Positions 48,463 through 60,006 of a DNA stretch of 64,000 bases are shown here, one piece after another. The notes under the pieces were generated by a model. It saw nothing but the letters and a program-made list of their open reading frames with translations, did no database searches and was not told where the DNA came from. A program made the translations under genes and the position numbers. Each line of letters starts with the position of its first letter. Position 1 is the first letter of the stretch. The DNA lies in contig OY855915.1 of assembly GCA_963693305.1 (NCBI GenBank), positions 1,656,001 through 1,720,000 on the forward strand, read 5' to 3'. The stretch is from Meandrina meandrites (lineage: Eukaryota; Cnidaria; Anthozoa; Scleractinia; Meandrinidae).

Positions 48463-49570
48463 CGTAGGGGCCGGGGGGTAGGGGGAGGGGGGGGGGGCAG
48501 CAGCCCTCTCAGTTTCGAGAAATTTTGAAATTTTTCGGACAAAACGCTCACGATTCGGGCAAAAACACTTGGGATAAATAGAGTCCGGCTTCCGATCGTT
48601 GGAATTTGCTGCAGTTCGCGACAGACTTTCGCGTCAATTCGCGGAAGGCGGGAGAACGCGTACATTTTGTGAAATTGCTGCTGTTCACGTGAGTTTTAGC
48701 TTGAGGCCTTCCTTGAGTCTGTGGACTGTTTCAAAGCAAACGTTGTTACCTATCAAGAAGAAAGGACTTTGAAAATAACTAAAGGTCAAGCGTTCAATAA
48801 GGCGAAAGGTAAATATTTGGTTGTAAAGTCAAAGCATTTTGTCGCCTTCTACCAACGCCTGGAGATAAATATTTGAAAAAATTAAATGCCTGAGATAATC
48901 ACCTGGAAAATCTATTCCGGTTTTTGCCCGAGTGTTTTTATTTTGTTTGTGGTTGTAATCTTCAACGGGGTTATCTAAAGCGTTAAACCTGCTCGAACTC
49001 TCCGTCATTGTCAAGCCAGGTGTAAAATTGTGGAAAGCTCTCCAGAAGTCGCTTGAGCATTGCACGAAAACAGCCTCTGTGAAATGGCGCCAGAGTTCTC
49101 AACGGAGCCTGGCCTTCATCCCCGCAACACCATGCTCGGCGCTCGTTCAGCGGACTCTGGCGCTTTAAGACCTACCTTCAGAGTACGAGGGGGCAAAATA
49201 GGCTAAACAGCCTCGCTATCATTTGTATTGTGCCCTTTTATGGCAATCAAGTCATTGCCAACAGTATGGACAAGATTATTTAATATTTTCGGACAGTGCC
49301 AAAGAAGAAAAACTTTTCCTTTTAAAAAGTTTCAAATTTCAACAAGATTGACTACAATTGTCAATAAAGGTCATAGAGTATGCGAGGTTTCAAAATAACT
49401 GTTTCTGGTATTATAACAGTTTCACTGGACGTGACAATTTCGAACGTTTTTGTTTTTCTTGAAGTTTAAGTGCGTTTTTTTTTTCGGGAAAGAAGATTAC
49501 TCCCCCCCCCCCCACCCCCCCCCCCCCCCCAAAGTCTGAATGTGCCCTAACGCCTATGCCGCGGCAAATT
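48463..49570. other. Insertion between Penelope-like blocks
   Basis: It begins with a G-rich run (48468-48498) and ends with a poly-C run (49501-49531). Outer phrases catagacgtaggggc and gccctaacgcctatgcc are imperfect inverted repeats. This looks like a non-autonomous DNA element. No ORF is convincing. Confidence 0.4.
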
Positions 49571-49654
49571 TGAATGATTAATCTAAGAAATGCTCAATTA
49601 AAACAAGACTAGGTACTTAATTAACACCCTCTAAATTCCAAATTGTAGAGTCTT

Positions 49655-50015
49655 TAATATCATGGGTGACAAATTACTCCTTAATTTTGGCGCGAAATTT
49701 CAGCGCTAATTTATAATTCACACGTGAAATTATAAAATTGCCATGGCAACGTTTCAATGTCTCAGTGGCAAGATGACGTACAAGCTTTTAAAAGATGATC
49801 GTGAAGCTTAAACTTTGCACATTTTCGCTTGAATTCCACCTTGGCCAGTTTGTTTGGTCGTGTTATAAACTTTTAGCGATAACATGAATGGCATTGAGCG
49901 GACTTTTGAGCATTTTACACGGGCGTCGTTACCAGCCGGTTCGTTCATGACGATACAATAAACAAGTTACGAAACTACGACTGTAAGCGTAATTTGTCAC
50001 CCATGATATTAAAAG
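49655..50015. mobile_element. Inverted-repeat element (taatatcatgggtgac ends)
   Basis: The end ttaatatcatgggtgacaaatta at about 49656 has its reverse complement taatttgtcacccatgatattaa at about 49990. The interior of 310 bp is non-coding. Confidence 0.65.
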
Positions 50016-50018
50016 GTA

Positions 50019-50165
50019 ACCAAATGATATACTCGTGAAATTAAGAAATAATTTCACTTGCGTTTTGTCAAAATTTTAATAATTTCCCTCGCCTGAAGGC
50101 TCGGGAAATTATTAGAATTTTGACAAAACGCGCGTGAAATTATTTCCTAATTTCACTCGTCACCA
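50019..50165. repeat. Near-perfect palindrome (hairpin)
   Basis: The arms 50021-50087 and 50098-50164 pair: atgatatactcgtgaaatta, gttttgtcaaaattttaata and tttccctcgcc each have a complement on the other side. The centre is near 50092. Confidence 0.75.
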
Positions 50166-50345
50166 TTTGATACCCATACTAATCATATGCAACAAGACTT
50201 TCACACGCCTTCTCAATATAGAAAGAACTCATAAGAATCTGAGTTTAGAATTTGAAAATGATGAACGATTCATCGAAACGTCTTCCGAAACTATTATCGC
50301 TGATTTTTATTCTTAATTTTTTGTCGAAAGCCTCTGTTATAAGCG

Positions 50346-51430
50346 CTTACTGAATATAAATCTAAATGCAAGTAGTCTGGCCAGCATTAGTGATGTAATG
50401 CTTTATATACCATTTTAAAGAGATTAAACTCTCTTCGTTCTCTCGCGGGCAACCATCTTAAGCTGATTACATCATTTACAGTTGCAAATTTCCCCAGAAC
50501 AAAACCGGTACATGCATTTGAACACACTGAAGGCGCTTTAGCATGTAATCTGGTATAGGGATGTATACAATATCACAATAGTTAAGATAAGATAATAAAA
50601 ATAATAATAGTAACATAATAGTCTATGTAAAAACAAATTATTTTTTTTAGCTACATTTATATAACATTTATCGGCGCTATCGCCGGCACGATTACGAGGT
50701 TTCCAGGTTTGTTTGGAAAGAGTAACATTACATGTGAAAGTTGCAGTTTCTGATGTCACTAGCGGGAATCGAGGTAAAGAAAAAGGAAAGCTGATGCATG
50801 TCGATCACAGACACCTTCTCTCGCGCGAAAATCATCCCCCGATCATCTGTCCCACCAGGGATAGGTGTTTCGTCCTAATAACTAATTAACTAAACTGGTG
50901 GGGATCAGTGGACCTGAATCAATGCTGTCATACACCCAACACACCCTCGCTAACCAACAATTAAGAGTACACCACGAGTCTGGTCCAGTTCTTCAGATAA
51001 TGGCCAAGCCCATGGCTGATTGAATGTCGCACAGCCCAATTGTACACATGGAACTTCAAATTGTTCCTGAGTCATGATCGAGCGGTTTTTACTTGAGTGT
51101 CGAAAGTAAATCGAGTTTGCCTTTGTTTTGCATTACTACGCTTAACTATTGGCTTAAAAAACTCGCGCCGCTTTCTCAACCAATCAGAAGTAAAACTAAA
51201 GCAATCGCGACTTGCTCGCGCACGTTTTCCCGCGCTTCGTGCCGGCTACATGTATTTGCTTCAAGTTTTGATTGGTTCCCTGGATTTCCTGCGTCCTTAG
51301 TGATTGGCCAGAGTGATTACTTTGGTTTTGGTTTTACGACACTCATTTCAAAACTGTTCTTATGGGCTGAAACAATTTTTAAATAACTGATATGCTGTTC
51401 TCTTGTTTTTTTTTTTTGCTCATTTCTCAG
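50346..51430. other. Intronic stretch with probable dispersed repeat
   Basis: No exon is seen. From about 51160 to 51350, cgcgcacgttttcccgcgcttc and the following gattggttccctggattt look like a widespread anthozoan repeat I recall, but I cannot place its ends. Confidence 0.35.
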
Positions 51431-51615
51431 CAAGAGCTGGTGAAGAAGGGAAAGAACAGTTTCTGAACGAAATTGAGTTAATGAAGCAGATTGGCTCTCA
51501 CAGGAATGTTGTTAGTATGCTCGGTTACTGGATTAAGTCAGAGCCTATCATGTTAATAATGGAGTATATTCCCTATGGGGATCTTCTTCAGTGGCTTAGA
51601 GATAAAAGACAACTG
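51431..51615 (+). CDS. RTK exon: kinase alphaC helix to hinge
   Basis: The acceptor is tttctcag (phase 1 in), donor CTG|gtaggt (phase 0 out). It encodes EGKEQFLNEIELMKQI, with the alphaC glutamate, HRNVVSMLGYW, and the hinge IMLIMEYIPYGDLLQWLRDKR. This is typical receptor tyrosine kinase layout. Confidence 0.95.
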
Positions 51616-52416
51616 GTAGGTTATGATGCTTTAGTGACACAAGACAGCGTTAACAGTTAGAGGCCAAGGCAAACGAGTAAATATTGATGCTTTAACGGTG
51701 TTTCCCAAAATTGTTTCCTCGGTGTGCAAACATGGGAACCACAATGTTTCTAGCATAATAAGAAACACCTTGTTCTTGTTAAAATTTACTTTTGCATCAA
51801 ATGTTGCTTGTCCGCGCAAACCGGGAAACACTTAACAGGATCTTGAACAACAGTCGGTCATCGGACAAGTCACAATGGTCGCTCCAGCTGTCGGCAACAT
51901 TTTCCTGTAGGGACTCTAGTAAAGTTCTTGTAAGCGGGATAATGGAGATAAAAATGGTGGCAACTGAAGCTGGTCTCATTAGTGGTCACCCAATAAAAAG
52001 GTAAATGCGAGTGACCTAAGAAACCCTCCAACATGCCAGAGAAACAAAAACAGATGCAATGTTCTAATGTGACAATATCCAGTTCTATTGCCCACAACAG
52101 TCATATTAAAATATATCTGTGTATCCAAATTCGAGTGGGAATGGTGCATATATTTTAAGCAGGGTGCTCGCTTACAATACAAAAGTGAGTGGTCGCTTAC
52201 AAGAGTTTCAAGTTAGAAAGTTCTACTCGCGAGGGTGATCGCAGATGGTAAGGTAGCTTTTATGAGGTGTCAAGCCATTTGTGGATTCAAATGTGCATAA
52301 TAGAATTTTAAAATCAGTGCGTGGAATGGTAAAACTTGAAAGCATAGGACGTTCGTGACAATGCGAAAATAGTGGATTTTCTGCTGTTGTGATGACACTT
52401 TTTGCATTTGTTTCAG

Positions 52417-52983
52417 ATCAAGTGCAAGAATGGTATTGATGGAGCCATTTTCGAGCCTGTGACAGATTTTGCAGGTAAAGTCGAGCCATCGGATCCAGCT
52501 ACTACCTCGAATATGGGAGAAGAGAAAGTTATCAATGACCTTCATTTAACAGAGGCATCTCGCATTGTAATCCAAGTTGAAGTGAACACCTTGACGAAAG
52601 ACGATCTGCAGAAGGGAAATAAAAGCGACGAGAAAGGAAAAATACTTAATGCAAAACATGAAATAATCTCATTCCTTGACGAAGAAGAACAACAACAACA
52701 GCAAGAACAACAACAACAACAACAACAAGAAGAGGGAGGAGAACAACAAGAACAACAAGAACAACAAGAACAACAAGAAGAAAAAGAAACGGGTCGCACG
52801 GCAACTCAAGATGCAAGTGGTTTGTCCGAAACCGTGGAGAGGATAACGCAAAGCAGAGAGAAGCAAGAGGAAGTGAAGATTGATATGCCTTTGACAGCGG
52901 AACACCATGGCTGTGCCAAGCAGGAGATAGATTTCTCCCCTAAGGATCTACTGTGCTTTGCGTGGCAAATATCAAGAGGGATG
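52417..52983 (+). CDS. RTK exon: kinase insert domain, Gln/Glu-rich, and alphaE start
   Basis: A 567-bp phase 0-0 exon (189 residues) runs from a tttcag acceptor to ATG|gtaagt. About 165 residues of insert separate alphaD from alphaE. It is acidic, and its middle is a low-complexity tract of CAA/CAG and GAA/GAG codons (52679-52790) giving runs of Gln and Glu. The exon ends SPKDLLCFAWQISRGM, the normal alphaE helix. Kinase inserts in PDGFR/VEGFR/KIT relatives carry docking tyrosines. I see no tyrosine in this insert, which is unusual. The long clean frame with matching phase argues for real coding sequence. Confidence 0.88.
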
Positions 52984-53331
52984 GTAAGTGCTGAGATAGA
53001 AACACTTTTGTATTATTTAAAATATAATTTCACTCGTTCGCTGCGCTCACTACTCGTGAGATATTGTTTTGCCATTAAAACAAAAAATGTAAGTTGACTT
53101 CGGGATTAAATTTTAAAAAAAGACAGTCGACAAGTACCACAATCAAAAATAAACTTAGGAATACTGAAATTCTAAGGCTTGATCCGCGTTACGTACGGTA
53201 GAAGCTCAGAGAAGGGGCAGAAAAATCTTTAGGCATTTCTATTTCTCGATAGGTTGACTATTAGCCCATATTCCATTACAAAAACTATATTTTCTTTACA
53301 CTTAGAACTGTTTTCGTTTCTTCTAACGCAG

Positions 53332-53543
53332 GAATACCTGGCCAGCAAAGGATTTGTCCATCGTGATCTGGCAGCCCGTAACGTTCTTCTTGGTGAAGAC
53401 AAAGCGGTAAAGATTGCAGATTTTGGACTGTTACGTCACACCCATGATGAAATATACGAGGTGAAGCACACGAAGAAACTGCCAATTAAATGGATGGCAC
53501 CTGAATCATTATTCAACGGCATATACACTTCTAAAAGTGACGT
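53332..53543 (+). CDS. RTK exon: catalytic loop, DFG, activation loop, APE
   Basis: The acceptor is taacgcag, donor GT|gtaagt (phase 2 out). It encodes [20 protein letters not shown] (catalytic Asp, tyrosine-kinase-type AARN), [20 protein letters not shown] and SKSDV. The activation loop has a single tyrosine (DEIYEVK). All residues needed for catalysis are present. Confidence 0.97.
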
Positions 53544-54241
53544 GTAAGTTTTGGAAAGGTTGCTGGGCTGATACACATTGCACCAAAAAACATTTTATCA
53601 CCAAGAGAGGATGTTCTTTAAGGCGGACTCCCGTATACACTGGCCTTCTTCTATAATAATTTCTTAAAATTTATTTTTCATCTCCAGTCCATAACTAGGG
53701 AAAACACGCACAAAAGTCAAAATAAGCCACGATGCGCTACCACACATTCCCAGCGTGACCCAGGGGAGTGCACGGCATTTGCACAGACCTGACAGACTTC
53801 TATTTAAGAGCGGCCTACTTGATAATTCAGCCAATTTCATTAAAGTATAGGTCTCGGTACCCTTGAGATTTCGCCCCACCCTCCTCCCCGCAGCGATGGA
53901 ACATATTCTCTCATGGTCTACCGATTCGCAAAGCCTAGGGCAGATTTTCCTATATCTTATGCATCTGGTCCATTTGGCTTTGAGCGTGGGTATACCTGGT
54001 GAGAATGTAGTACAGTTTATTTTTAAGAACGCTACCTGATTCGCCAATTCGAGTGACTAACTCTTATTCTTGGCTTTCGACTGGTTCATTTTCGTTTGTT
54101 CGTGGGAGCGTCACAAAATTAACTTTGCTAAATTACCATACTGATAGGACACTGGGGATTCCTTTCTTGCGTCATCCTCTCTTGATTTTGTATGTTATAT
54201 ATCTTCCATCTTTTGCTGCTTTCTCTCTTTGTTTTTTCCAG

Positions 54242-54282
54242 GTGGTCTTTCGGAGTTCTTCTGTGGGAGCTAGGCACAATGG
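54242..54282 (+). CDS. RTK exon: WSFGVLLWEL microexon
   Basis: A 41-bp exon has a tttttccag acceptor (phase 2 in) and an ATGG|gtaaga donor (phase 1 out). It encodes VWSFGVLLWELGTMG, the alphaF helix of the kinase. It is short but matches the family exactly. Confidence 0.93.
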
Positions 54283-54631
54283 GTAAGAAATCTTACCAAA
54301 CCAATAATAATGGAAGAAATGGCTGAATAGAATTTGATGTAATAACATGTATCTGCAACCGGTGCCGGGCGCAGTCAAATAGGCGTAACCACGTTGGGAA
54401 AAATTATTTAAAGTGATGATGTCTTGTGGCAGTTTAAAAATTAAAATGATTTGTTTGCTTGTAAACATGCCAATAACTTCTTTCTCGAATCTTCTCCGGC
54501 CCGTGAGCTGGCAGGATAATTGATTAGCAACAGTTTGTTTAGCATCAGCGGGATGCTCTCTTTAACTAAAGTGCCGCCCAAGTTTTTCCTCTTAAAAACC
54601 CATTGCTTTTTCCATTTAACGTACCTTTAAG

Positions 54632-54728
54632 GTGGGATACCATATACTGGAGTAAGCAACAAGGCGTTGTACAAACTTCTTAAGACAGGATACCGTATGG
54701 ACAAGCCAGACATGTGCTCTGATGAGCT
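54632..54728 (+). CDS. RTK exon: kinase C-lobe alphaG region
   Basis: The acceptor is acctttaag (phase 1 in), donor CT|gtaagt (phase 2 out). It encodes [20 protein letters not shown] and [13 protein letters not shown], standard receptor tyrosine kinase sequence. Confidence 0.95.
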
Positions 54729-55253
54729 GTAAGTTCATCGATCCTAAAATGCTTTCTCCTAACTTGGAAATGAAGATCACGTTCTATTATGGAAAACATG
54801 TGTATACGTAATGCAACGTAACCCACAAAATCTCCGTTATTTTTCAATTGCATTTACTGTTTATGGTTTGAAAATGAACTGCTGTTTTAGGTTAGTCTTC
54901 ATAGTCTCTTGCTAGGCCGGCCTTCCTTTTCCCTGCGTTGGCCGGCTTTTGCGCAAAACCGTTTAGATTTGTTTTGATTCAGAGTACGACACATATATCA
55001 TGGCGCGCGTATTTAGTGCAGGAGCCACATTTTTGGCGCGAGAATTTTCTTACATTTTACCTTGTAGTCATTCTTTGGGAGATTCAAGCAATAACGTAAT
55101 CTTAGGATATATCAGTTCAGTGGCGTGATTTGCTATCAATCAGTCGGTCAATGTTTTTAATTGCTGACTCAATCGATAGATGGTAGCTTCTTCCTTAAAA
55201 AAAAAAAAACTAGCTCAGTGAAGGTCAAATATCTCACGTCGTAGCCTGACGTA
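54729..55253. other. Intron sequence upstream of the LINE
   Basis: The later part may be the LINE 5' UTR, with an A-run at about 55196-55209. I cannot define the 5' border or a target duplication. Confidence 0.4.
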
Positions 55254-56909
55254 ATGGCGGCTGGATGCAAATCACTGACACTGCGATTTCTTCTTATTTT
55301 CCTGCTTGCGAATGTATCATCGGACTACGAATATGAAGAGGATACAACTTTACCATATGGTATACAGTTTGTTGCAAGACAGGAACCGAGAGCGGCGAGG
55401 CAATCTGCAGTAAATTCGAAACATACTATACAGCGAGGTCGTGGTCGTGGAAATGTTTATCTTGCATCGAGAATTTATTACTTTGCGAACGGCAACAGCA
55501 CCTTCCAGCTCCACCGAATTATTTTTGGAGGAGACGTACAATTAAACCCTGGACCAAGGAATATCAACAAACCACCAAAATATCCTTGCAAGGAGTGTTG
55601 CAAAAACGTTCGCTCAAATCAGGACGCCCTATTGTGTGCCGTATGTAATTCATGGTCGCATGCTAAATGTATCGGACTAACAAAGGCATCCTTCAAGTAC
55701 TACTTAGATTTTCCTGACATCGACTGGACATGTTCATTGTGCAATCTTCCCTTCATGACTGCAAACCTCTCATTTCAAAACGAGGTTAACACACAAGTAA
55801 ACGCGCCGTCAACTGGTTCGGCGATGGATGCTAGCGACTTTGAAGATGATTATGCTAATGAAGACCTTCCGAATTCCCAGGTGAACTGGATTGTCGAAGA
55901 AAGGAAAAACAATGCAAACAGTGCTTTTGTAGCACACTTGAACATTAATAGTATACAGAATAAATTCGAAGAGTTAAAGCTACTGAACGACCTACTGAAA
56001 GCACAAATATTTATTGTATCAGAAACCAAAATTGACCGCTCTTACCCTGACGACCAGTTTAGACTACAAGGATACCAGATGTATCGCAGAGACAGAGCCA
56101 AAGGAGGAGGTGGTCTCATTGCTTATTTTTCAACAGCCGTTCCCTCGAAGAGACTAAAACTGCCAAAGACCTACAGGACACTCGAAGCCATTGCGGTTGA
56201 ATGCAGTATAGGCAGGAAGGAAATACTAGTTCTGGCGCTTTATAGACCGCCTAAGCAAGCTAGAGGGTACACTGGATCAAAGTACCTGCAGAATGTAGAG
56301 GAAGAAATGAACGACATTTTTCAGTGGGCGTGTCTTCAAAAGCAGACCGTAGTGATAACAGGAGATCTGAACATGGATAGGCTTAATCCTGATAAGGCTG
56401 AGGGAAAGCTACTTAGAGATCTGGAGGAAGTATACAATTTGTCGTGCCTGATAACAGAGCCCACAAGAGTCACAATGCACTCTAAGACGCTCCTCGACGT
56501 GCTTCTCACAAACACGCCAGAACTGTTCGAAAACTGCGGGGTGTACAACCCCGAGATAAGTGACCACTATCTGATCTACGGCCAAATGACGGAGAAAGTC
56601 TGCAAGCACAAGTCAAAGACCATAACATTTAGGCAGACTAAGAACACTGATTTTGAACTGCTTAATCAAGAACTCATGAATGCGCCTTGGCAAGTGGGCG
56701 ATATCTTCACAAGCACAGACGATCAGTATGATTATTGGAAAGGACTTTTTGAAAACGTCATAGACCAGCATGCGCCAGTCAAAAGAAAGAGAGTGAGAGA
56801 AAAGGACATTCCTTACATGACAGAGGATTGGAAAAGGGCATTGAGAACCAAAAGGAAGTACGCAAAAAAAGTTTGCTCTAGATCGCACAGTCGAGAATCT
56901 AGAACTTAA
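55254..56909 (+). pseudogene. LINE polyprotein, N-terminal part: signal peptide, 2A-like, PHD finger, endonuclease
   Basis: The ATG opens a hydrophobic leader (LTLRFLLIFLLANVSS) resembling a signal peptide. At residues 94-101 stands DVQLNPGP, a 2A-like motif in which Gln replaces the usual Glu. Residues 112-163 form a C4HC3 PHD finger (Cys112, 115, 128, 131, His136, Cys139, 160, 163). From about 224 an APE-type endonuclease follows: HLNINSI, SETK, YRPP, TGDLN and ISDHY, keeping the catalytic Asn, Glu, Asp and His. The frame stops at 56907-56909 only because of a +1 shift at the A7 run 56864-56870. The domain order suggests a CR1/L2-like or related APE-type LINE. It sits in the same orientation as the host receptor gene, inside its last intron. 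Confidence 0.88.
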
Positions 56910-58785
56910 AAGAAAGTATCGAAATATAGCTACCCGAGAGCGCCGGAAAGCTATTAGAGCATATTGGTACAAAAAGACCGAAGAACTTAAATCGAGGCCT
57001 GATAAATTCTATGATACTTTCAAACCATTCATTGGTGGTAAAAGCAAGGAACCAACAGCAATCTACCTTAAGATAAACGAACATAACATTGCAAAGAATC
57101 AAAAGGAAGTAGCAGAAACACTGGCAGATTACTTTACTAATGTGGCGTCAGATATTGGAGGAGATCATGTCAACAATCTCGCGGAAGAGGACCACAGTGA
57201 GCACAGTAGCGTTAGGAACATACGAGAAGCCTATAAAGAAAACGATTTCGACTTCAAATTATTTTCGGTGCCTGAAGTACAACAGGCTCTTCAAAAAATC
57301 AATCCAAAGAAATCTAGTGGATGGGACTCGCGTATTTCACCAAAGCTTCTCAAGTGTGTGGCTGAGGGTACAGCAGCATCCCTTACTAGACTCTACAACA
57401 ACTGCATAGAGCAAGGTGAATGGCCTAATGCGTGGAAAATGGGTGAGTGGACACCAGCGTATAAGAAGGGAGACAGACAGGATACTACAAGCTATCGCCC
57501 CATCACTTCCCTTACCGCAGTCGACAAAATATTCGAACAGTTGCTTTGCAACCAGGTGATATGCCATTATGATAAAACTCTGTACAACAGAATGACAGCG
57601 TACAGGAAAAAACACAGCTGCGAAACAACACTGCTTGCGCTGATAGAAGATTGGAAATTGGCCGTTGATACAAACCAACTTGTTTATATTCTATCTACAG
57701 ATATGAGCAAGGCCTTCGACAGCTTGAGCCATTCCTTGACGATAAAGAAGCTAGAGGCTTACGGCTTTGGAAGACGTTCTCTTGAACTAATGCGATCATT
57801 CTTTGAGAACAGACATAACAGAGTAAAATTGGGCGAAATCACGAGTGACTGGATAAAGATGAAACGTGGATGCCCTCAAGGATCATCCTTCGGACCCCTA
57901 CTTTGGAACATGTTTCAAAATGATCTGTCATCACATGTAAAGGACGCAAACTTAAATATGTACGCTGACGACCACCAAATGTACGTTAAGGGAACGGACC
58001 ACGAAACAGTTGGACGCAGTTTGAAAATTCATGGTAGCCAAGCCCTGGCTTGGTACTCAAAGAACTATTTAAAAGCAAATCCAGACAAGTTCCAGTTGCT
58101 AAATATCAATCCACGAAAACTCGATAAGGACAAGAGCGACACAGTCCTTAACATCGATGACATAGATATTACAAAAACAGAACAAATCAAGCTACTGGGA
58201 GTTCACATCGACGATAATCTTGAGTTTACCGAGCATATCCGTGTGCTATGCATTAAGGCCAGCCAGAAAGTCGGAGTACTTTCCCGTCTTCGCAATTTAA
58301 TACCTTGCAAGGCTAAGCTATTACTGTATAAGACGTTTATTTTACCTCACCTTACATACTGCCATCTAACATGGCAGTTTTGTAAGTCATCGGACAAAAG
58401 GAAACTTGAGAGAATTCAGGAACGCGCATTAAGAGTTATATTCAGATCCCACGCCGAAACCTATAACGAACTCTTGGGACGGGCAGATCTGCCCACACTA
58501 TATAAGGTCAAGAACGGGCTTGCGCCAGACAACGTCTCTGCCCTTTTTGTCCGCAAAGACACTACACACTCGCTTAGAAACAGTGATTTCGTCTTACCGC
58601 GTTTTGACACTAAACGCTACGGGAAACATTGTATCAGATATCTTGGACCACATCTATGGTCAAAATTGAGCAAAGACCTGAAAAACTCGCCGACTGTGGC
58701 TGCATTCAAAACTAAAATTAGAAAACTCAATCTATCGGACTACGTGGACAACAATAGTAACTGTTGCAAACTCTGTTGCGCTTAA
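56869..58785 (+). pseudogene. LINE polyprotein, C-terminal part: reverse transcriptase
   Basis: Reading in the +1 frame from about 56869 continues the polyprotein without a gap and runs to a TAA at 58783-58785. Reverse transcriptase blocks are visible: KSSGWDSRISPKLL, WTPAYKKGD, SYRPITSLTAVDKIFE, STDMSKAFDSL (motif A aspartate), GCPQGSSFGPLLWN and MYADDHQMYV (YADD catalytic motif). After the thumb come YKTFILPHLTYC and the C-terminal LGPHLWSKL. Without the one-base shift the whole ORF would be about 1,177 residues. Because of the shift and the intronic location I treat this copy as a young but probably disabled insertion. Confidence 0.9.
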
Positions 58786-58956
58786 GACATTGTAAATATT
58801 AGTTTTTTTTTTAGTTTTTAGTTAAGTATTCTAAATATTTTCAGCTTAGCATTATAAAAAGTATTTTAGGTATTCTAATTGTGTCCCCAATTAGTCCATA
58901 AGGGCTAACACACAGACACGGTAATAAAGTTTTTATCTTATCTTATCTTATCTTAC
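58786..58956 (+). repeat. LINE 3' UTR and (TTATC)n tail
   Basis: It includes AATAAA near 58923 and ends in about four units of ttatc before leaving the element at cacgtggg. Short tandem 3' ends are usual for CR1/L2-like LINEs. Confidence 0.8.
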
Positions 58957-59055
58957 ACGTGGGATGAGGTTACCCTTCACATCCGAGCCAGAAGTTCATG
59001 TATAATACGTAATGAGTAAATGTTTAATAAAAAAGAGTAAATTAAGATGATTATA

Positions 59056-59206
59056 AACAATTATTGGATGACTTTTTCGTGATATCTGGAATAATCAAGG
59101 TCGAGGTAAGTGTTATCAACCGAAGTCGAAGGTTGAGGCTGATAACGCTTACCGAGACCTTGATTATTCCAGGTATCGCAAAAACCGAATCTAATAATTG
59201 TTTTAT
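59056..59206. mobile_element. Foldback MITE (aataatcaaggtc arms)
   Basis: gaataatcaaggtcgaggtaag (59090) pairs with cttaccgagaccttgattattc (59148), and caattattggat with atctaataattg outside. The loop is near 59127. It resembles the sequence at 61870-61985, with a shared gcggataac/gctgataac centre and aattg(t)tttatta flank. Confidence 0.65.
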
Positions 59207-59311
59207 TATACATTGTTTTCAATAACGCAAATCGCGAATCGACGAGCCATGTTTTTACTTCGCCAAGTGTGTGCAAGATGCCTCTCGACATTCTCTTGGA
59301 AATTATGCATT

Positions 59312-59378
59312 GCGCGAGCAACCTACAGATTATTAACTAATCTGCTAGCAGATTATTGAATAATCTGTAGGTTGCGCT
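59312..59378. repeat. Palindrome gcaacctacagattatt
   Basis: The two arms, gcaacctacagattatt...aatctgct and agcagatt...aataatctgtaggttgc, meet at about 59347. It is an almost perfect 29-base hairpin. Confidence 0.75.
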
Positions 59379-59798
59379 GATTCCCAGAATTAACTGTAGG
59401 CTCTTAGCCAATTAGAAGACAGAAAGTGACTACAATGTATAATAATACAGCATAGGGACCTTCCTATCGTTTAATTGGTTGATTTCAAATCTGAGTACGG
59501 TGGACTGAAAAGTAGTTTATTGAGTAATAACAAAAAAAAAATACTATTGAAAAACTATACCTGCCAGTTATTCTGATTCTATTGCTAGTGAATAAGAAAC
59601 TTCAACATTTTTATCGCCGAAACCAAATTGCGTTGCACTTACTGCACTGACGCAGCCCTGCTTGACTAACTCTTGGGAGATGGGGGAGCAGACTACGAGT
59701 ATACCGATAGTAGAGGTTTATTTTAGAAATCCGAAACGACTGGTGAATTTCGAACTTCCTTCCACATCGACTAATATATGTTCACTCTTCGTTATCAG

Positions 59799-60006
59799 AT
59801 ATGCGTTAATGTTAGACTGCTGGAAGGGGGCACCTGACGAGCGGCCATCATTTGAACAACTGGTATCAACATTGGAGACGATGATGACAGCGGGCACGCC
59901 TTATTACGATTTTGACAAGCTGGATGAGACCAACGCCTGCTCAGTGAGGCACAACCCAACAGCGACAAGTGAATCAGTTTTTGGGATCGATGCAGTTACA
60001 CGCTAA
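59799..60006 (+). CDS. RTK last exon: kinase C-terminus and tail
   Basis: The acceptor is gttatcag (phase 2 in). It encodes YALMLDCWKGAPDERPSFEQ (the conserved CW...RPSF end of the kinase), then a tail of about 45 residues containing PYYDFDKL and ending in a TAA stop. The tail is short, with a Tyr-Tyr pair as a possible docking site. Confidence 0.95.

Noticed and set aside
56862..56873. Possible programmed -1 frameshift site in the LINE (A AAA AAA in phase)
   Set aside because: The run has the shape of a slippery heptamer, but the downstream reverse transcriptase is in the +1 frame, so a -1 slip would give the wrong frame. A one-base insertion is simpler.
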